This document shows positions 17,383-27,155 of a stretch of DNA of 64,000 bases, one piece after another. The translations under genes and the position numbers were made by a program. The stretch lies in assembly GCF_049347105.1 (NCBI RefSeq), contig NZ_CP186334.1:5626983-5690982 (forward strand). Reading direction: 5' to 3'. Numbering within the stretch: position 1 is the first letter of the stretch; each line of letters begins with the position of its first letter. The stretch comes from Gaoshiqia hydrogeniformans (lineage in GTDB: Bacteria; Bacteroidota; Bacteroidia; Bacteroidales; Prolixibacteraceae). A model generated the notes under the pieces. It did no database searches, had not been told where the DNA came from, and saw nothing but the letters and a program-made list of their open reading frames with translations.

Positions 17383-20300
17383 TTATTTAATGTTCATTTT
17401 TTTTGAAAAGATAAGGGATACCGGCCCTATCAAACCTGACTCCCGCAGGAATTTTTCGGCATCTGGCCCATCAAATTTGTTGATGTTGGTTTTGGTCAGC
17501 CTTTCTTGTTCCGGCAGTTTTCCATCACCGATCAACCGGTTTGGCCATAAGTTGGTAACTTCTATTTCAAGTTCATTTTTGCCATCTTTTAGGTAATTGG
17601 TCACATCCATTTCGTAGGGCGGTGCCCAATTGAGGTTGAATCGATGCCCGTTCAGTTTGACCACGGCCATTTCGTGTAGGTTGCCTAAACTGAGCATAGC
17701 TTTCTTTCCCTGCAAAATTGTCTTTTTCAAATGGAAGTCTTTTTCATAAACGGCTGTCCCTGAATAGTACCTGACACCGTCTTCAGAAAGTTCGGTCCAT
17801 GACTTAAGCTCATCCAATACAATTGTTCCCGGCCCTCCCCATTCCGTATCAAAATGAACATTCCAGCTACCGGCTACCGGGATAACCTGTGCCGTCTCGT
17901 TGAACTTGACAGTTTGTATTCTCCCATTTGACCAAAACAGGGAATAATTTCCGGGTTTAAAAGCTGTTGCTTTCCACTGACCTTCCGATTGCTCAAATGT
18001 AATAAACGGATGTGCTTTTGCTTCAAATTCATTTCCGGGGAAGAGTTTCTTCCCGTCTTTTTCAATTTTTACAATATGATTTTCGGGCAGTTGGTCGGTG
18101 AAAACTACAAAAACGGAACCCTCAGGCTCCAGGTGGAGCGGCACAATGGTGTGCCCGTCTTCTTCGCGGTAAACTGCAACCGGCCTGACCTCGCCTGTTT
18201 GCGGGTTCCACAATTGAGGTGTTTTACCGGTTACACGGAATTTGCACTCCACCTGTTCAAAACGGTCGGGAAGATCAGTAAGATAGCGATATTCAAAATC
18301 ATTAATCCCTTTCCGGGCAAAGCGGTTCACCATAAAATAAATATCTGCACTATCGGTCCTGCGGTGGATGTAATCCAAAGCTGTTTCTTTATCCGGACTT
18401 GAAAACGTCAGATCGGGGTTCACCCTCATCCCGGCCAAAATCTCATTGACATCTTGTCCCCAAATAACCCGGCCTTTTCCATAACGGTTTTCAGTTGTGT
18501 TTTCGCCATCAATATTGCCCCATAAGCGGGCAGCGACACCTGCCAGTTCCTTATCGCTTTGCGGGTACCCTCTTAATCCTGTTGTTGCTTTTGGCCGCGG
18601 TGTAATAACGGTTAAACCCGCGTGAACCAGTTCCTCCACTTTCTTCAGTACTTCCAAGTCGATGGCTTGTTCCGGGGCTAAAACCAGGATGCGATAACTC
18701 ATTCCGTCAGGCAACACGATTTTTTCACCATCAAACGAAACCCGGTTTAGAATTATATCTTTGGAGCACTTGTCCCAATCGTAACCAAAATTCAGCTCCG
18801 GATATTCTTCTTTCAGAAAAACAAAATTTGGCACGTCGTCACCGTAATAATACAGCACATCGGCTACAAAAACACCTTGCTGGAGCATAAAACTGCAACG
18901 GTTAAGGTAACTGATAAAATCCGCGGACTGCTCCCACCAGGTCACATTCGGGTTCAAGTGAGTGCCTGCAAAATATTCGTTGCCCGGTTTGCCAAATTCT
19001 TCAGGCGAAGATGTGAAGGTGTGCCAGACAATGCGGTTGACCCCTGAGCAAAAAATCCGGTCGAGGTTGGCTTTCAGGTCTTTGGGTGAACGTTCCCATT
19101 GCGGGCCGATGCTGGTAGGCCCTTCGGCAGCGACGAAACGTTTGCCGTTGGTATGGGCAACACAGGCGCTTTGTTTTACAGCCAACCGGGCGGCATCAGA
19201 TACGCGGTGCGTATTGGACCGCGCCCAAAATTCGCCCTGGGGGAAGTCGCTGATGGCCATTACTTTCAGCGCATCGACCGGAGCAGAATGCGGTCCGCCC
19301 GATTCGGGATGAATGCCCATGCCATGTTTGTGTGCCAGCTCGGCGAAAAGCCTGTAATGGTTTTCGGCGACGCAATCGCCAACAGTTTTCCTGAGATCGT
19401 GCAAAAACCGGTTCGATATTTCTTGGCTTTCGACCACACGGCCTGTCATTACGGGGAGGTATTTGTCCAACTTGTAACCTCTGAACTTTTCAAATTCTTC
19501 CGGGAACCGGTTTGTCCAATTCACTGTTCCCATTTCCCAACTGTCGGTTTGCAGGAATCTGACGCTGTTGCCAACAGCCTGTGCCGAGTCGATAAGTGGC
19601 TGGATGACCGTTTCCCTGAAAAGCTCAAAGGCGGCAGGGTTTAGATGGTCAAGCGAAAACCCTTCCCAACCATCACTTGTGGTAGAAGTCCTTGCCCCTG
19701 TACAAGTCCAGCCATAGCGAATTACCAGCCAATCGCCTTTAGGGGCGTCCCATTTTAACGTTGCTCCGTCAAAATTTGCAGTCAAATCAATGATATCTTC
19801 TTTTCGGATAACATTAACGTTTACCGGATGGTTGAATCCATCGCGTAACTCGTGCAAAGGATAGATTCCCTGCCAGCCCATGGCGCGGTTAAATGATTTT
19901 TTGTCCCAATGGATGATGGCATCATTTTTTACAGGCGAATTTTTTGCCGGCAACGGAATGGCCTGTACCATCACATCTTTATACGCCAACGTTGTTTCAG
20001 GTTGGAGCAGCCTGATTGTCAACTGTTTGCCTCCGGCAACTTCTATCTCATTGTAAACCAACTTTTTAAGAGCCATGTCAGGGGTGATGGATGGGGCGCC
20101 GGGGTTCCATCCGCTTTGCACGTTCACGCTTAACTCAATGCCAACCCGGTCGGCTTCTTTCACAGCATGCTGGTATAGTTCCATCCACTCAGCGCTCATA
20201 AAAACGGGGCCGGCAGCAGTTTTTTGCGCCACCGAGTAATTCGAGCTTCCGGCGTCAACGATTGACGCCCCCCCGTAGCCTTTGGCTTTCATTTCCTCCA

Positions 20301-20505
20301 GATCGCGGGTAATCGATTCTTTTGTGGCCATACTGTTGAGCCACCACCAGTAACAGCGGAGCTTTGATTCGTCTGGCAAGTGTAAGAATCCCTCTTTGAC
20401 CACTTCAATATTTACTGATATGTTCGTATTTAATGAATAGAAATTCTGTCCCGATACATTCAGAAAATCACAGGCAACAATAATTAAAAGGATTATTTTA
20501 TTCAT
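17383..20505 (-). CDS. GH106 alpha-L-rhamnosidase
   Basis: Predicted exported alpha-L-rhamnosidase of 1040 residues with signal peptide 1-19. The GH106 hallmark is at residues 50-85: CYWWWLNSMATKESITRDLEEMKAKGYGG. It continues with VNVQSGWNPGAP, FLQTDSWEMG and ESGGPHSAP, typical of the barrel. The C-terminus has two sugar-binding-like sandwiches, the last carrying VKLNGHRFNLNWAPPYEMDVTNYLKDG. It starts 110 bp after SusD, separated by a strong hairpin (20556-20592), so its expression may be set below that of susCD. The SusCD pair with ECF sigma/FecR directly upstream is its likely import and control partner. Confidence 0.88.
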   Translation of the reverse strand: MNKIILLIIVACDFLNVSGQNFYSLNTNISVNIEVVKEGFLHLPDESKLRCYWWWLNSMATKESITRDLEEMKAKGYGGASIVDAGSSNYSVAQKTAAGPVFMSAEWMELYQHAVKEADRVGIELSVNVQSGWNPGAPSITPDMALKKLVYNEIEVAGGKQLTIRLLQPETTLAYKDVMVQAIPLPAKNSPVKNDAIIHWDKKSFNRAMGWQGIYPLHELRDGFNHPVNVNVIRKEDIIDLTANFDGATLKWDAPKGDWLVIRYGWTCTGARTSTTSDGWEGFSLDHLNPAAFELFRETVIQPLIDSAQAVGNSVRFLQTDSWEMGTVNWTNRFPEEFEKFRGYKLDKYLPVMTGRVVESQEISNRFLHDLRKTVGDCVAENHYRLFAELAHKHGMGIHPESGGPHSAPVDALKVMAISDFPQGEFWARSNTHRVSDAARLAVKQSACVAHTNGKRFVAAEGPTSIGPQWERSPKDLKANLDRIFCSGVNRIVWHTFTSSPEEFGKPGNEYFAGTHLNPNVTWWEQSADFISYLNRCSFMLQQGVFVADVLYYYGDDVPNFVFLKEEYPELNFGYDWDKCSKDIILNRVSFDGEKIVLPDGMSYRILVLAPEQAIDLEVLKKVEELVHAGLTVITPRPKATTGLRGYPQSDKELAGVAARLWGNIDGENTTENRYGKGRVIWGQDVNEILAGMRVNPDLTFSSPDKETALDYIHRRTDSADIYFMVNRFARKGINDFEYRYLTDLPDRFEQVECKFRVTGKTPQLWNPQTGEVRPVAVYREEDGHTIVPLHLEPEGSVFVVFTDQLPENHIVKIEKDGKKLFPGNEFEAKAHPFITFEQSEGQWKATAFKPGNYSLFWSNGRIQTVKFNETAQVIPVAGSWNVHFDTEWGGPGTIVLDELKSWTELSEDGVRYYSGTAVYEKDFHLKKTILQGKKAMLSLGNLHEMAVVKLNGHRFNLNWAPPYEMDVTNYLKDGKNELEIEVTNLWPNRLIGDGKLPEQERLTKTNINKFDGPDAEKFLRESGLIGPVSLIFSKKMNIK

Positions 20506-20555
20506 GTTTGGCTGGGTTTAGGTTATTTTATGAGACGACCTGAATACGGAAGATT

Positions 20556-20592
20556 AAATTTAGGACAGCCGGATTTGGGCTGTCCTAAATTT
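20556..20592 (-). terminator. Strong stem-loop after SusD
   Basis: AAATTTAGGACAGCC (20556-20570) and GGCTGTCCTAAATTT (20578-20592) form a perfect 15-bp stem with a 7-base loop, 24 bp downstream of the SusD stop and 51 bp upstream of the GH106 start. Such a hairpin can end or attenuate transcription, or protect the susCD message from decay. Confidence 0.65.
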
Positions 20593-20615
20593 TGCAAAAA
20601 ACAGTGAAAATAAGA

Positions 20616-22406
20616 CTACCGGTTTGTCCAGCCCGGGTTTTGGGCCAGAACAACATCTTTGTTGGTGTCGATTACCGCTTGCGGAATCGGCCAAAGGTTG
20701 TAATTGAATGTCAGCGTAGCTTGCGTTTCGGGCCAATAGGCATAATTGCGTATACGTTCCACGGCAATGGTTCCGCCCACACGCAATAAGGTATTCCACC
20801 GGCATTCTTCGTAAACAAGCTCCCTTGCGCGTTCATCAAGAATCATGTCAAAATTGTCATCCATGTCGACAGCCGACACCAGGTAACCGCACTGGGCGCG
20901 TTGCCTGAGCAAGTTGATATCGGCTGCAGCTCCGGCTTTGTTCCCCATCCGTTGTTTTGCTTCTGCGCGAAGCAGGATCGTTTCGGGAAGACGGATAATA
21001 TAATCATCACGGAACAGGTTACTCCTGTTCTCCCCATCGGCCAGTCCGGTATATTTATCGGTAGCAATTTTGCAGGAAACCGGATAGCAAAGACTACGGT
21101 TATTGGTATTGGTTGTTGCATCTGCGCCGCCATTATACATAACTTCCCAGGGTACCGGGTTTAAATAATAGGGAGAACCGGGTACATTCCCGATGAACGA
21201 CCTTCGGTAAACAATATCTGAATTCCTCATATCATCTCCCCATTCATTTGCATAGATCAGATCGCGTGAATACATGGTTGTAATCATCTGGGCGATCCCG
21301 CGCCCGCCAACTTCTTCGAGCGTTCCCGTGAGGTGGTTCTTCGCTCCGTCGCGAAAAACCGGCCCATAAGCCCGTGAATAATTTAGCTTTGATTTCCCGT
21401 CTTCTGCTTTATACGCGGCATAATCGATCTGAGCAGCCCAGATGCATTCTTTGTTTCCATCCTGATAATTCACACTTCCTTCCTGAAACAAGTCCCAATA
21501 GTAGTTGGCCGGCAAACTGAGTACTCCTACTTTTTCACTTGCACTTGAAACACCATTTTTGTAGATATTGATGGGAATGTCAGTTTCGGAAGCCCGGGCC
21601 CCAAAACGAGCGTTCATCAGCGAATAAATCCCACCATCAATCACTTGGCTGGCATAACTAACCGATTGGGTAAAGGCCGCCTGAGCCTCCGTTTCTTTGC
21701 CTTCGGTCTGGAGCTGAATTCCCAAAGCGAGGTACAATTCGGACAAATTATGCTGAGCTGCCCCACGAACAATCCGTCCGCCACTGGCCGTTGTTTCGGG
21801 CAAGTCATTTAGGATCGCTTCTATCTCGGTAATGGCAAACTGGTAGGTGGCCACTCGTGTAGCTCGTTCAAAGTTGAACAACGGAAACTCGACCGGTTCC
21901 GTAACGATGGGGACACCGCCAAAAAGCTCGCCCAGGTTACGATAAGCAAAAGCCCTGAAAAATCTGGCTTGCGCCAAAACATATGCTTTCTCACCGGCCG
22001 ACGACCACGACAAAGCGGGTAATTCAGCCGCATGAATGGCAATATTCGCCCTGGAAATTACATAGTACCATGTCGAAAAATTGTCGTAGAAATTCCCGTT
22101 GTCGGGATTTATAACACTATAATCGCTGAAAGTATTTCCTCTCCGGATACTTGGCACGTCGTACATATCGGTTCCTTTTCCCCTGAAAACATAAATCCAC
22201 CCTGTTTCAGAAGGATTTACCCATAAATCGCGGATGTGGGAATATATAGAAACCACCACCTGATCGATTTGAGAGGAAGTGGTAAATGCATTCTCAACCG
22301 TATAAAAAGTAGACGGATCTTCCTGCAGGAATTTATTGTCATCGCAGCTTATCATGCCTGTGAGAAGTATCATAAGCCCCAGATAAATATATTGTATTCT
22401 TTTCAT
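20616..22406 (-). CDS. SusD/RagB-family outer-membrane glycan-binding lipoprotein
   Basis: Surface glycan-binding lipoprotein that caps the SusC pore. The ATG at 22406 is chosen because it gives MKRIQYIYLGLMILLTGMISC with a lipobox at Cys 21. Upstream in-frame codons only add a sequence unlike a signal peptide. About 596 residues, the family norm. SusD-like N-terminal helices (LQEDPSTFYTVENAFTT) and TPR-like repeats (ARFFRAFAYRNLGELFGGVPIV) are visible. The C-terminal RagB part has ILDERARELVYEE and ends in WPIPQAVIDTN and QNPGW, both typical of SusD. It lies 23 bp downstream of SusC. Confidence 0.95.
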   Translation of the reverse strand: MKRIQYIYLGLMILLTGMISCDDNKFLQEDPSTFYTVENAFTTSSQIDQVVVSIYSHIRDLWVNPSETGWIYVFRGKGTDMYDVPSIRRGNTFSDYSVINPDNGNFYDNFSTWYYVISRANIAIHAAELPALSWSSAGEKAYVLAQARFFRAFAYRNLGELFGGVPIVTEPVEFPLFNFERATRVATYQFAITEIEAILNDLPETTASGGRIVRGAAQHNLSELYLALGIQLQTEGKETEAQAAFTQSVSYASQVIDGGIYSLMNARFGARASETDIPINIYKNGVSSASEKVGVLSLPANYYWDLFQEGSVNYQDGNKECIWAAQIDYAAYKAEDGKSKLNYSRAYGPVFRDGAKNHLTGTLEEVGGRGIAQMITTMYSRDLIYANEWGDDMRNSDIVYRRSFIGNVPGSPYYLNPVPWEVMYNGGADATTNTNNRSLCYPVSCKIATDKYTGLADGENRSNLFRDDYIIRLPETILLRAEAKQRMGNKAGAAADINLLRQRAQCGYLVSAVDMDDNFDMILDERARELVYEECRWNTLLRVGGTIAVERIRNYAYWPETQATLTFNYNLWPIPQAVIDTNKDVVLAQNPGWTNR

Positions 22407-22429
22407 AATCGTAAGCATTAGTATTTTGG

Positions 22430-25400
22430 TTAAAAACTGATATTTGCACCGATTGAGTAGGTTGAAACAACAGGAAAGGTATTCTCCAGGTATCTGGCTC
22501 CGGTTTCCGGATCGCCACCGTCCCAATTGGTAAAAGTAGCCACATTTTTAGCCGCAAAAAATAATCGGAGCGAACTGATATTCGCCATTTTTATCCAAGG
22601 CTGATTAAATGTATAAGACAGCGTGATATCCTGGATCCGTACAAATCCGCGTGATTGTAAACCAAGGTAACGCCCGTCGGCCGAATAGGTTGCTGAAGGG
22701 TAGGTATTGCTCCTGTTTTCGGCGGTCCAGGCTGGCTTGTAAGGCATATTATCATTAAAGCGGTCGGTCCGGGTCAGGAAAGCAGGCGTATTCGTCTGAA
22801 GATAATGATTGTTCCCTCCGAATATTCCGGTGACCAGCATGTAAAACTCGAAATTTTTATACCGGATATTGTTGCTCATGTTCAAGCGGAAATTCTCCTT
22901 GGTATAACCAACGATGGTGCGGTCATCTGCCGTGATTCCGGCTACATTGTCTAAATCTTTATATTTGGGCGAGCCGGGCGCAGCACCAGTCAAAGCGCGA
23001 TATTCCGTATCATCTTCCTGTACAATTCCATCCTGCTGATAACCGAAGATGGCTCCAAGAGATTTACCGATAAACAAACTGTTACCAATATCGTCATCTT
23101 CTTTTCCGTCACCGTCAAGATCATCTCCATAAAGTTTTTTCAACTTATTATTGTTCTTCCAGAAAGTGACTCCTGTCGTCCAATTCAGATCATTTTTCTG
23201 AATATTCACGGAGCGTACCGTTAATTCGATACCCGAATTATTCACCTGCCCCATGGATGCTAACACTGTTTTGAATCCGTTCATCACGGGAATGGTTCGG
23301 GTAAAAATCTGATCAGTGGTCTCCGAAAAATAAACATCGAGATCTGCAAATAGCCGGTCTTTTAACCAAGCCGACTCAAAACCCATGTTCCACGATTCGG
23401 TACTTTCCCAACCCAGCTCCGGATTGCCCAGCGTACTTTGCACCAAACCATAACTAATTTTGCCGGGAGCATCAGAAAACTGGTAACGATAACCACCTGT
23501 TGGTCCGTTGGCTACCTGTGACAAAGTTCCGTAAGGCCCCAGTCCCTGGTTTCCGTTCTGTCCCCATGCCAATCTCAGTTTCAGGAAGTCAAGCGGCTCA
23601 ATATTTTCCATGAAATCTTCATCCGAAATTTTCCAGGCAAGGCCAAGCGCTGCAAAATTTCCCCATTTTTTATTGGCACCAAATACGGAGGCGCCGTCCC
23701 TGCGATATGAACCTGTCAGGTAATATTTACCGTCAAAAGAATAGCTAAGACGTCCCAGGTAACCGATATTCGCTTTTTCGTAACCGCCGATCTGGTTTCC
23801 GTTGACGCTGCTGTTTACATAAAGATCAACTTTCTGCACGGTTGCTTTATGGAGTCCCCACATGCCCAGCGCCGTATTGCCGTTAGCAGCGAAATCAGAA
23901 CCTGTGACATAGATGATTTTATACTTCAGGTAATCGCGGGTGGCCACCAATGTACCTTCTACACTGTGTTTTCCAAAAGTATTTTTGTAATTCAGAATAT
24001 TATCCCACACGTAGCTGTTCATGCTGTTTGTATTCAGATTTCCGTTTGCCCGTGCAAGAAGCGACTGCACCGTTGCCGGAGAATAGCGGTCCAGGCTCGA
24101 ACCTTCAGCAATATAATAATCTTCGTAATAAAAACTTCCCGATTGATTCTGATCTGAGTTAATCAGGTAGTTCAATCGGTAATTAAGTCCTTTGATCCAG
24201 GGAACATCAATAGAAGCATAACTATTTAGCCGGTAATTGTTTCTGACATCTTTATTATCGGTTGTCCCGTCGTCAACTCCCCACAAAGGGTTAACCAATG
24301 ACTGTGTGTACGGATATTTCTCCAGATTTCCCTGTTCATCACGATACAGGACCCCGTAAGGCGACATTTTTTGTGCGCTTTGAATGTTCGCTGCAAATCC
24401 GGAATAATCCCGCCGGGAGAAGCTTCCATCAACGCCAACCTTCAACCAACTGGTAATTTCGGTGTTCACTTTTCCCAATACCGAAATTCGTTCAAAATCG
24501 TCGCCAACAATAGCCCCCTTGTTGGTATTGTATGACGTGGAGAGGTAATAATTGATTCCCTTACCTGCCCCGGACACGGCTAACTGATAATCCTGAATGA
24601 TGCCGGTTTGGGTAACTTCATCCTGCCAGTTTATTTCTCTGCCAGCTTCCAGATTGGCCAGTTCGCCGGCTTTCATCCAGTCGGTAGAACCTTCCGTATA
24701 GCTGTTGCGGGCATTTACCGATTTAATCCACTCAGCCCCGTTCATCATTTTGGGGCGGTTTTGCCAGGTATGAACGCCGGCAGAGGTATTAAAGGTAATC
24801 AGCGGTTTCGCCGAACTTCCGCGCCTAGTTGTAATGGCAATAATCCCGTTTGCCGCCCTCGACCCGTAGGCCGCCGCCGAAACAGCATCTTTCAGAATAT
24901 CAAAGCTCGCAATATCGTTCGGATTGATGTCATTCAAGCTTCCCATATAGATCACCCCATCCAAAACAATCAACGGATTATTGTCGCCGTTAATGGAATT
25001 CTGACCTCGAATCAACATGCTGGGTTCGCCACCAGCCGAATTTGTAGCGCCAATGTTCAGGCCCGAAACATTTCCTTTCAGTGATTCCAACGCATTCAGA
25101 TTCGGAGCCAGAGAAATTGGTGATCCTTCCATTTTCACTGAGCTCACCGAACCGGTATACTCACCTCTTTTGGCAGTACCATAACCAATCACAATCACCT
25201 CATCGAGAGCCATTTCATCTTCATTCATAAAAATGTTAATGGTTTGTCTCCCGTCAATGAGTATCTCCTGTTTCTGCATACCCACAAACGAAAAAACCAG
25301 GACTTCATCAGACCTTGCCTGGATGGCATAATTCCCGTCTGCATCTGTAATAGTTCCAACCGTAGTCCCTTTCACCACAATTGCTACCCCGGGTAATGGT

Positions 25401-25834
25401 TCTCCCGTGGCATTTGTTACTTTGCCCGTAACGGGTGTTTGTTGTGATGAGACCAACGTTGCAGAGGTTTTAGGCGTGATAATAATCTGCCTATCCATCA
25501 CAACATACTTTACATCCTCCCCCTTAAACAACAAATCGAGTACTTCTTCAATTCCCCGGTTTTCAACCTTCACGTCAATAACCTTGTTAACATTAATCAA
25601 GTCGTTGTTGTACAGGAAAAAATAGTTGGTGGTATTTTCAATCTCTCTCAGCGCATATTTAATTGTTGTTTGCTGAAGATCAAGTGAGATTTTGGCATTC
25701 TGGGAATAAGTACCTGAAGCCAGGCTGCTTAGCACCGAGAAGCACATCAAGAAGATGTTTAGTTTAACCATAATTAATACTCTTAGCCAGACGCTGCTTT
25801 TACAAGCGCCCGACGCGTTTACATTTTTTTTCAT
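22430..25834 (-). CDS. SusC-like TonB-dependent receptor with N-terminal STN signalling domain
   Basis: Outer-membrane TonB-dependent transporter, about 1134 residues from the ATG at 25834 (the frame can be extended to 25870). After a signal region ending about GTYSQ comes an STN domain (ISLDLQQTTIKYALREIENTT, then VIDVKVENRGIEEVLDLLF and QIIITPK), which contacts FecR-type anti-sigma factors. A carboxypeptidase-regulatory-like domain follows (TGEPLPGVAIVVKGTTVGT), then the TonB-box region DEVIVIGYGT, the plug (GNVSGLNIGATN, LIRGQNSINGDN, DIASFDILKDAVSAAAYGSRAANG) and the 22-strand barrel ending in YSIGANISF. With SusD downstream and FecR/ECF sigma upstream, this is a trans-envelope signalling SusCD system. 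Import of a rhamnose-containing oligosaccharide is inferred from the enzymes that follow. Confidence 0.95.
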   Translation of the reverse strand: MKKNVNASGACKSSVWLRVLIMVKLNIFLMCFSVLSSLASGTYSQNAKISLDLQQTTIKYALREIENTTNYFFLYNNDLINVNKVIDVKVENRGIEEVLDLLFKGEDVKYVVMDRQIIITPKTSATLVSSQQTPVTGKVTNATGEPLPGVAIVVKGTTVGTITDADGNYAIQARSDEVLVFSFVGMQKQEILIDGRQTINIFMNEDEMALDEVIVIGYGTAKRGEYTGSVSSVKMEGSPISLAPNLNALESLKGNVSGLNIGATNSAGGEPSMLIRGQNSINGDNNPLIVLDGVIYMGSLNDINPNDIASFDILKDAVSAAAYGSRAANGIIAITTRRGSSAKPLITFNTSAGVHTWQNRPKMMNGAEWIKSVNARNSYTEGSTDWMKAGELANLEAGREINWQDEVTQTGIIQDYQLAVSGAGKGINYYLSTSYNTNKGAIVGDDFERISVLGKVNTEITSWLKVGVDGSFSRRDYSGFAANIQSAQKMSPYGVLYRDEQGNLEKYPYTQSLVNPLWGVDDGTTDNKDVRNNYRLNSYASIDVPWIKGLNYRLNYLINSDQNQSGSFYYEDYYIAEGSSLDRYSPATVQSLLARANGNLNTNSMNSYVWDNILNYKNTFGKHSVEGTLVATRDYLKYKIIYVTGSDFAANGNTALGMWGLHKATVQKVDLYVNSSVNGNQIGGYEKANIGYLGRLSYSFDGKYYLTGSYRRDGASVFGANKKWGNFAALGLAWKISDEDFMENIEPLDFLKLRLAWGQNGNQGLGPYGTLSQVANGPTGGYRYQFSDAPGKISYGLVQSTLGNPELGWESTESWNMGFESAWLKDRLFADLDVYFSETTDQIFTRTIPVMNGFKTVLASMGQVNNSGIELTVRSVNIQKNDLNWTTGVTFWKNNNKLKKLYGDDLDGDGKEDDDIGNSLFIGKSLGAIFGYQQDGIVQEDDTEYRALTGAAPGSPKYKDLDNVAGITADDRTIVGYTKENFRLNMSNNIRYKNFEFYMLVTGIFGGNNHYLQTNTPAFLTRTDRFNDNMPYKPAWTAENRSNTYPSATYSADGRYLGLQSRGFVRIQDITLSYTFNQPWIKMANISSLRLFFAAKNVATFTNWDGGDPETGARYLENTFPVVSTYSIGANISF

Positions 25835-25871
25835 AACTTTGAAACGGTATAAGTTTATAACTTGTAACATT

Positions 25872-25930
25872 ACCTGAACCAGTCATTCAGGTGAAACATC
25901 AACAGGGAAGTGTGCAACCACTTTCCTGTT
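25872..25930 (-). terminator. Two tandem hairpins between FecR and SusC
   Basis: On the minus strand the FecR transcript meets AACAGGAAAGTG pairing with CACTTCCCTGTT (25901-25930, one mismatch) and then ACCTGAA pairing with TTCAGGT (25872-25892). They sit in the 146-bp gap and would separate the sigma/anti-sigma genes from susC, whose own promoter should lie downstream of them. Confidence 0.45.
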
Positions 25931-25980
25931 CTTTGTAAAACGGCATTATATCATAGGCTTTCTGTTTTTGTTATGTTTCG

Positions 25981-27021
25981 TTATCTGCCAAAAAGGATTA
26001 CTTTTGTACGTTGTTCTTCCCCCTTATCCGTTTTTAGAGGCATAATAAATTCATAGTTCATTGGAGTAGATATACTCAGGTATTTGAGTACCTGATCAAG
26101 GGATTCGTGGCTAAATGTTGCGGTAAAATGATAGGCCATTAAACGACGATCGGCAATCTCGATGTCAACATTATACCAGTTCTCGAGGCGGGAAACCAAT
26201 TTCTCAACAGGATCGTCAAAAAAGACAATCTTTCCGTCCTTCCAGGCGGTATAGCGGGTAATCTCGGGCTCTGCTTTACGGACAATTTGATTATTCTTCG
26301 TGTCGTAATCTGCCACGTCAGAAGGATTCAGTCTCATAACCGAAATATCCTTCCCTTTCACTTGCTGTAATAATTCAACCTTTCCTTCAATCAGGGCCAC
26401 CTCCACGTGTTCCTCCTCTTCATACGCATTTAGGTTGAATGATGTTCCCAGTACTTTCACCTGAAGCTTTGACGTATGTACAATAAAGGGTTGCTTTTCA
26501 TCTTTAGCCACTTCGAAATAACCTTCCCCTTTCAAATCAACCCGGCGGTTTTCCAAATGGTTAAATGAAAGCGGAAAACGAAGGGTGCTTCCGGCATTCA
26601 GCCAAACAGCTGTCCCGTCGGCAAGGACCAATTTGGTTTGTGTACCGTAAGCCGCTTTTATTTCCTGGTAAACTGTTTGTTCAGTCGTGTTTTGCCCCGG
26701 TTTCATCAGAAAGTGATAGGCTGAAGACAGCAGCACGGAAAGCACAAACACTGCTGCAGCCTGCCGCCAATAGCTCAATAAACGGGTTTTCTTCGTGAAT
26801 TGCGGGATTTGTTGTTTGGTACGACGGAGTGCCGGTTCGACGTCAAAGGCGCCGGATAAAGTCAATGTTTTTGAGTTTTCCCACAATTTTCTGTAAGCTT
26901 CGAATGTCTTTCGGTTTTCTTCCGGCCCGGCAAGCCATTCGCCGATGGTTTGCTCCTCATTTTTGTCTGTTTGCCCGGTAAAGGATTTGATCAGTAAGGC
27001 TTCAATATCTTTCTTTTCCAC
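25981..27021 (-). CDS. FecR-family anti-sigma factor
   Basis: Inner-membrane anti-sigma factor of 346 residues. Residues 1-80 form the cytoplasmic sigma-binding part; one transmembrane segment follows at about 86-107 (AAAVFVLSVLLSSAYHFLM); then the periplasmic FecR domain (TKLVLADGTAVWLNAGSTLRFP, with YFEVAKDEKQPFIVHT and VKVLGTSFNLNAYEEEE) and a C-terminal DUF4974/STN-like part (FDDPVEKLVSRLENWYNVDIEI). Start is GTG at 27021, preceded by AGGAG nine bases upstream, one of few clear Shine-Dalgarno sites here. It is 134 bp downstream of the ECF sigma gene and upstream of the STN-bearing SusC, whose STN domain is its likely partner. Confidence 0.94.
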   Translation of the reverse strand: MEKKDIEALLIKSFTGQTDKNEEQTIGEWLAGPEENRKTFEAYRKLWENSKTLTLSGAFDVEPALRRTKQQIPQFTKKTRLLSYWRQAAAVFVLSVLLSSAYHFLMKPGQNTTEQTVYQEIKAAYGTQTKLVLADGTAVWLNAGSTLRFPLSFNHLENRRVDLKGEGYFEVAKDEKQPFIVHTSKLQVKVLGTSFNLNAYEEEEHVEVALIEGKVELLQQVKGKDISVMRLNPSDVADYDTKNNQIVRKAEPEITRYTAWKDGKIVFFDDPVEKLVSRLENWYNVDIEIADRRLMAYHFTATFSHESLDQVLKYLSISTPMNYEFIMPLKTDKGEEQRTKVILFGR

Positions 27022-27155
27022 GTTAAAATTCTCCTGTTTTCATTCAGGACGAAAAAGGTGACGGGATACCCTACATGAAAAATGAAAGATTCATTCTAAC
27101 TCAAACACAGGAATGCTTTTTGGACAAAGGGATCGTCAGTATTAATTTCACAAAT

